Shown here one piece after another: positions 41,853-43,945 of a DNA stretch of 43,945 nucleotides (its first letter is position 1; each line of letters opens with the position of its first letter). The stretch covers positions 1-43,945 of IMG/VR virus record IMGVR_UViG_3300025141_000203. One strand, 5' to 3'. Made by a program: the position numbers and the translations under genes. This DNA is from a virus. The notes beneath the pieces are model-generated. The model worked only from the letters and a program-made list of their open reading frames with translations. It made no database searches and was not told the origin of the DNA.

Positions 41853-42154
41853 TGGAAGAAAACTTTGAAGCAATGGATATTATCCACTCGGACGAAGGGG
41901 AGTTTATCATTGATAAAAATGTACCTTTCCCCGAGGACACTCGATCTTCTGCCAAATATCCTTTTCAACATATGGACGTGGGGGATTCTTTATTCCTCCC
42001 GCTCAAAGAAGGGGATAACGCCAAGCGTATGAAAAACCGCTTGTCTCAAGCCACTCGGACGTTTGGGAAAAAACAAACTCCCGAATGGCACTTTATCATT
42101 CGATATCGTTTAGAGAACGAAATCTCAGGGGTAAGGATATGGAGAAAAGATTGA
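41852..42154 (+). CDS. DUF7303-like protein
   Basis: The 100-residue protein has a strand-helix-strand layout with IDKNVPFPEDT, YPFQHMDVGDSLFLPL (about 36-51), a basic helix (AKRMKNRLSQATRTFGKK) and RYRLENEISGVRIWR. This is the pattern I recall for DUF7303 of marine phages. The function is unknown; the basic helix and the W-R end suggest a nucleic-acid or protein-binding role. Confidence 0.65.
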   Translation: MEENFEAMDIIHSDEGEFIIDKNVPFPEDTRSSAKYPFQHMDVGDSLFLPLKEGDNAKRMKNRLSQATRTFGKKQTPEWHFIIRYRLENEISGVRIWRKD

Positions 42155-42270
42155 ACGCGGAGGAGTACATCAAACAACTGGAAGAGGAGATCGTTAAGCT
42201 GAAACAAGAGATTGACGATCTAAAAGATCAACTAAGTGGGGCAACCCCTGCTTATGTGGACCAGGATTGA
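42139..42270 (+). CDS. Very small coiled-coil protein
   Basis: A 43-residue protein starting at 42139, with GGGGTAAGG just upstream, inside the end of the DUF7303-like gene (16-base overlap). Residues 6-32 are heptads of Leu, Ile, Glu and Lys (YIKQLEEEIVKLKQEIDDLK). It may be a dimeric accessory factor. An upstream in-frame ATG at 42085 would give 61 residues but has no ribosome binding site. Confidence 0.5.
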   Translation: MEKRLNAEEYIKQLEEEIVKLKQEIDDLKDQLSGATPAYVDQD

Positions 42271-42287
42271 GGTACTCGTTTTAGTGC

Positions 42288-42316
42288 TTTACTTTCGTAA
42301 GTTTCGTAAGTAAACT
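42288..42316 (+). promoter_or_regulatory. Promoter, TTTACT class (copy 4)
   Basis: TTTACT at 42288-42293, 17-base spacer, TAAACT at 42311-42316. The spacer contains two perfect copies of TTTCGTAAG (42293-42301 and 42302-42310). The leader carries a GCACC-GAGA-GGTGC hairpin (42351-42364) with a GNRA loop and ends AAGAAAGGAGAAAGAC before the ATG at 42393. Confidence 0.55.
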
Positions 42317-42392
42317 ACTTAGTATGTTCTGCTACAGGTAGGACAAGGTTGCACCGAGAGGTGCGTGTGTTGAAAGAAGAAAGGAGAAAGAC

Positions 42393-42776
42393 ATGGTACA
42401 AGCAGTATCTGTCGGTAGCCAGAAAGCTACCACAAAACCTCCTGTTAAGAAGGTAGCATCCAACGGCAAGGCGAGGGCAACTGGGACTTCAATCCCTAAG
42501 CCTACGACTACGGGGAAAGGGTCTGCTCGTACTTTGTACGCATATAGCGGACAGTACCCTGAGAACGTGGATAAAACTACGGCTCAGATGCTTGCCTTGA
42601 TTGACACGGTTAAAGAAGCCAAGAAAGCTGACTTAGATAGTTCCAGCTTTACGGCTCAAGACTGTGTTGCCTTAGCAGTGAAAGAAGGGTTCCTATCTAC
42701 CAGACAAGATCCACTTAGAATCTTTAGGTTCTACATCAAACGTCTGATAGCAGAAGGTTACTTTTCTAAGGTGTAA
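42393..42776 (+). CDS. Small basic protein with C-terminal helical domain
   Basis: A 127-residue protein. The first 50 residues are basic and low in complexity (Lys, Thr, Pro, Ser; KPPVKKVASNGKARATG). The C-terminal part (about 60-127) is a helical domain with TAQDCVALAVKEGFL and PLRIFRFYIKRLIAEGYFSK, resembling a winged-helix or HTH-like small domain. DNA binding is possible. It has its own promoter and a strong ribosome binding site. Confidence 0.6.
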   Translation: MVQAVSVGSQKATTKPPVKKVASNGKARATGTSIPKPTTTGKGSARTLYAYSGQYPENVDKTTAQMLALIDTVKEAKKADLDSSSFTAQDCVALAVKEGFLSTRQDPLRIFRFYIKRLIAEGYFSKV

Positions 42777-42786
42777 TGATTAGGGG

Positions 42787-42832
42787 GTGACTACATTAAA
42801 AAGCCTAGATTAAATTCGGGGTAGGTAGTCAC
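42787..42832. other. Inverted repeat GTGACTAC ... GTAGTCAC
   Basis: An 8-base perfect inverted repeat (42787-42794 and 42825-42832) with a 30-base interior lies in the 97-base gap before the next gene. It could be an operator bound by a dimer or a large hairpin in the leader. No T-run follows, so a terminator is unlikely. Confidence 0.45.
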
Positions 42833-42873
42833 TCTCGTCATTCATAGTACAATAACCAAAAACGGAGGAATGC

Positions 42874-43038
42874 ATGAATGAATTGCATATTATTAAAGGG
42901 GACGGCACGGTGCATAAAACGAACGTTACCGCACTCGCTCGCCAAATTTCTATTGAATTAAAGAAAGAAGGGGACACTAAGATTATTAACACCGTATTTG
43001 ACGCGGTGGAAAATTTAATGGGAGGTGGTGATGACTGA
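42874..43038 (+). CDS. Small protein, unknown function
   Basis: A 54-residue gene with GGAGG upstream of ATG 42874 (an out-of-frame ATG at 42870 stops after three codons). The sequence is MNELHIIKGDGTVH followed by a helix (TALARQISIELKKEGD) and a glycine-acidic end. It overlaps the next gene by eight bases. No family is recognised. Confidence 0.55.
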   Translation: MNELHIIKGDGTVHKTNVTALARQISIELKKEGDTKIINTVFDAVENLMGGGDD

Positions 43039-43264
43039 ATTTACACACCTAGTGAACAAAGCCAGAGAAGACGCAGCCTTTGCTGAATGGGCTACTCAGC
43101 CCAAGTATCTATATATGGACAGCTCAGACGGCATCGTCATTACTAAGTTTAATGACGGACGTATTTGGTACGAGGACCACGGTAAAGAGACCTGGGAATT
43201 CCCTAAAGACTACAAGAAAGATTCTTTTTGGGAAACTTTACGACACCTTTGGGGTGGTCGTTAA
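43031..43264 (+). CDS. Small aromatic-rich protein, unknown function
   Basis: The 77-residue product starts at ATG 43031 with GGAGGT four bases upstream. GTG codons at 43025 and 43028 are possible but lie inside the binding site. It is rich in Trp, Tyr and Asp (KYLYMDSSDGIVITKFNDGR, WYEDHGKETWEFP). No motif is recognised. Confidence 0.6.
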   Translation: MTEFTHLVNKAREDAAFAEWATQPKYLYMDSSDGIVITKFNDGRIWYEDHGKETWEFPKDYKKDSFWETLRHLWGGR

Positions 43265-43269
43265 GGTGC

Positions 43270-43298
43270 TTTACTTTCCAATTACTGCTACCTAAAAT
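43270..43298 (+). promoter_or_regulatory. Promoter, TTTACT class (copy 5)
   Basis: TTTACT at 43270-43275, 17-base spacer, TAAAAT at 43293-43298, the best -10 of the five. The leader ends CGAGAAAGGAGAAAATT before the ATG at 43332. Confidence 0.65.
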
Positions 43299-43331
43299 AT
43301 AGGGGTAAGTTAAACGAGAAAGGAGAAAATT

Positions 43332-43505
43332 ATGGAATGTAGTATTTGTGGAGATTCGATTAAGCCACATAAAAAACCAGATGGAGAAATCTACTGGACC
43401 AAAGGACATAATGCTGAACCCGTAACAGGGGGAAGGTGTTGTGATGAATGCAATACAGGAGTAGTAATACCCAGACGTATTCAGTTAATAAATAAACAAT
43501 ATTAG
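43332..43505 (+). CDS. Small zinc-finger protein
   Basis: A 57-residue protein with two cysteine pairs, MECSICG (Cys3, Cys6) and GRCCDEC (Cys36, 37, 40), likely binding one zinc ion. HN between the pairs (YWTKGHNAEP) is characteristic of a small marine-phage protein I recall. It follows promoter copy 5 and is followed by another AGAAAGGAG leader. Function unknown. Confidence 0.65.
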   Translation: MECSICGDSIKPHKKPDGEIYWTKGHNAEPVTGGRCCDECNTGVVIPRRIQLINKQY

Positions 43506-43518
43506 AAAGGAGAAAGCT

Positions 43519-43941
43519 ATGCCAAATTGGTGTGACAACAGGGTCGAAATTTACGGAGATAATCCAGACCAAATAAAAGAAGTCAAGAAGACCTTAGCGG
43601 GCAAGGAAACTTGCTTTGATTTTAATAATATAGTGCCGATGCCTAAAGAGTTAGAGGGAACTACAGCACCCAATCCAGAACCCGATTCGTTTGAAGCGAA
43701 ACGCTTACGCAAACAACACGGGTACGACAACTGGTACGATTGGTGTTGTGATAATTGGGACACTAAATGGAATAGTTCTGACGCTATGCTTAGTGAAGAC
43801 GGAGACGGCTTAGAATATGAATTCCAGACCGCGTGGGGACCGCCCATAAAAGTGATCGAAGCTATCCGTGAGCAATACCCAGACTTAAGTGTTACCGCGT
43901 TCTATGACGAGCCTGGAATGGAAATAGCGGGGTATTACTAA
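43519..43941 (+). CDS. Api92-like ferredoxin-fold protein
   Basis: The 140-residue protein begins with the signature MPNWCDNRVEIYGDN and has FDFNNIVPMPKEL, NWYDWCCDNWDTKWN and a LEYEFQTAWGPPIKVIEAI segment. This is the pattern of the Api92-like (YubB/DUF1281) ferredoxin-like domain found in phages and plasmids. Function is unknown. A GAAAGGAGAA site precedes the start, with no separate promoter visible. Confidence 0.82.
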   Translation: MPNWCDNRVEIYGDNPDQIKEVKKTLAGKETCFDFNNIVPMPKELEGTTAPNPEPDSFEAKRLRKQHGYDNWYDWCCDNWDTKWNSSDAMLSEDGDGLEYEFQTAWGPPIKVIEAIREQYPDLSVTAFYDEPGMEIAGYY

Positions 43942-43945
43942 TGGG

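Noticed and set aside
1-43945. tRNA genes, integrase, RNA polymerase, insertion sequences
   Set aside because: I looked for T-loop GTTCGAATC-type words, tyrosine or serine recombinase motifs, T7-like polymerase motifs and terminal inverted repeats and saw none that held up.

Overview
The window reads as most of the genome of a lytic-type, podovirus-like marine bacteriophage of the kind known mainly from uncultured ocean viromes (Mediterranean and pelagic phages). The basis is the tight gene packing with ATGA and TAATG overlaps, protein families I recognise from marine phage genomes (SU10-type adaptor, tail-fibre N-terminus with an S74 chaperone, DUF932, DUF7303, VRR-NUC, Api92-like domain), and a family A DNA polymerase with leucine at the site equivalent to E. 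coli Phe762. The host cannot be read from the sequence; a marine bacterium is likely. No terminase, portal, major capsid protein, integrase, RNA polymerase or tRNA gene is visible, so the head and packaging genes probably lie outside the window (before base 1 or after base 43945).

Layout. Bases 1-9943 hold head-tail connection, tail and fibre genes: an adaptor, a Rossmann-like protein, beta-rich and 22-residue-repeat proteins, a 1006-residue fibre with about forty 17-residue repeats and a self-cleaving S74 chaperone, a 2OG-Fe(II) oxygenase, small membrane proteins and a tail stabilisation protein. Bases 9940-11975 are a lysis cassette: T4-type lysozyme, a staphylococcal-type nuclease, an overlapping inner/outer spanin pair and a holin candidate. 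Bases 11972-15659 encode two unusual exported or surface low-complexity proteins. Bases 15669-26043 encode probable internal virion or ejection proteins, after a structured non-coding patch at 16025-16094.

The only minus-strand gene, an SNF2-type helicase (26040-27482), is followed by a 312-base AT-rich divergent spacer with repeated CTAATAG words. This is the best candidate for an origin or control region. From 27795 rightward lies the replication and nucleotide-metabolism half: an SSB-like protein, an archaeo-eukaryotic-type primase, an AlkB-like dioxygenase, a UvrD-like helicase, a base-modification operon (methyltransferase, a 5-hmdU-DNA-kinase-type helical domain protein, a thymidylate-synthase-like hydroxymethylase and a DUF1599/Nmad1-like protein), DNA polymerase A, an HTH protein, a triple zinc-ribbon protein, a VRR-NUC nuclease, and then small early-type genes with DUF932, DUF7303 and Api92-like domains.

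Two themes stand out. First, 33170-37004 looks like a compact thymine-modification operon in which only the helical half of the known 5-hmdU DNA kinase is present. Second, five promoters at 27737, 33111, 40496, 42288 and 43270 share a TTTACT box, a 17-18 base spacer, a -10-like box and the same AGAAAGGAGAA leader, which suggests a phage-specific regulon for the right half.
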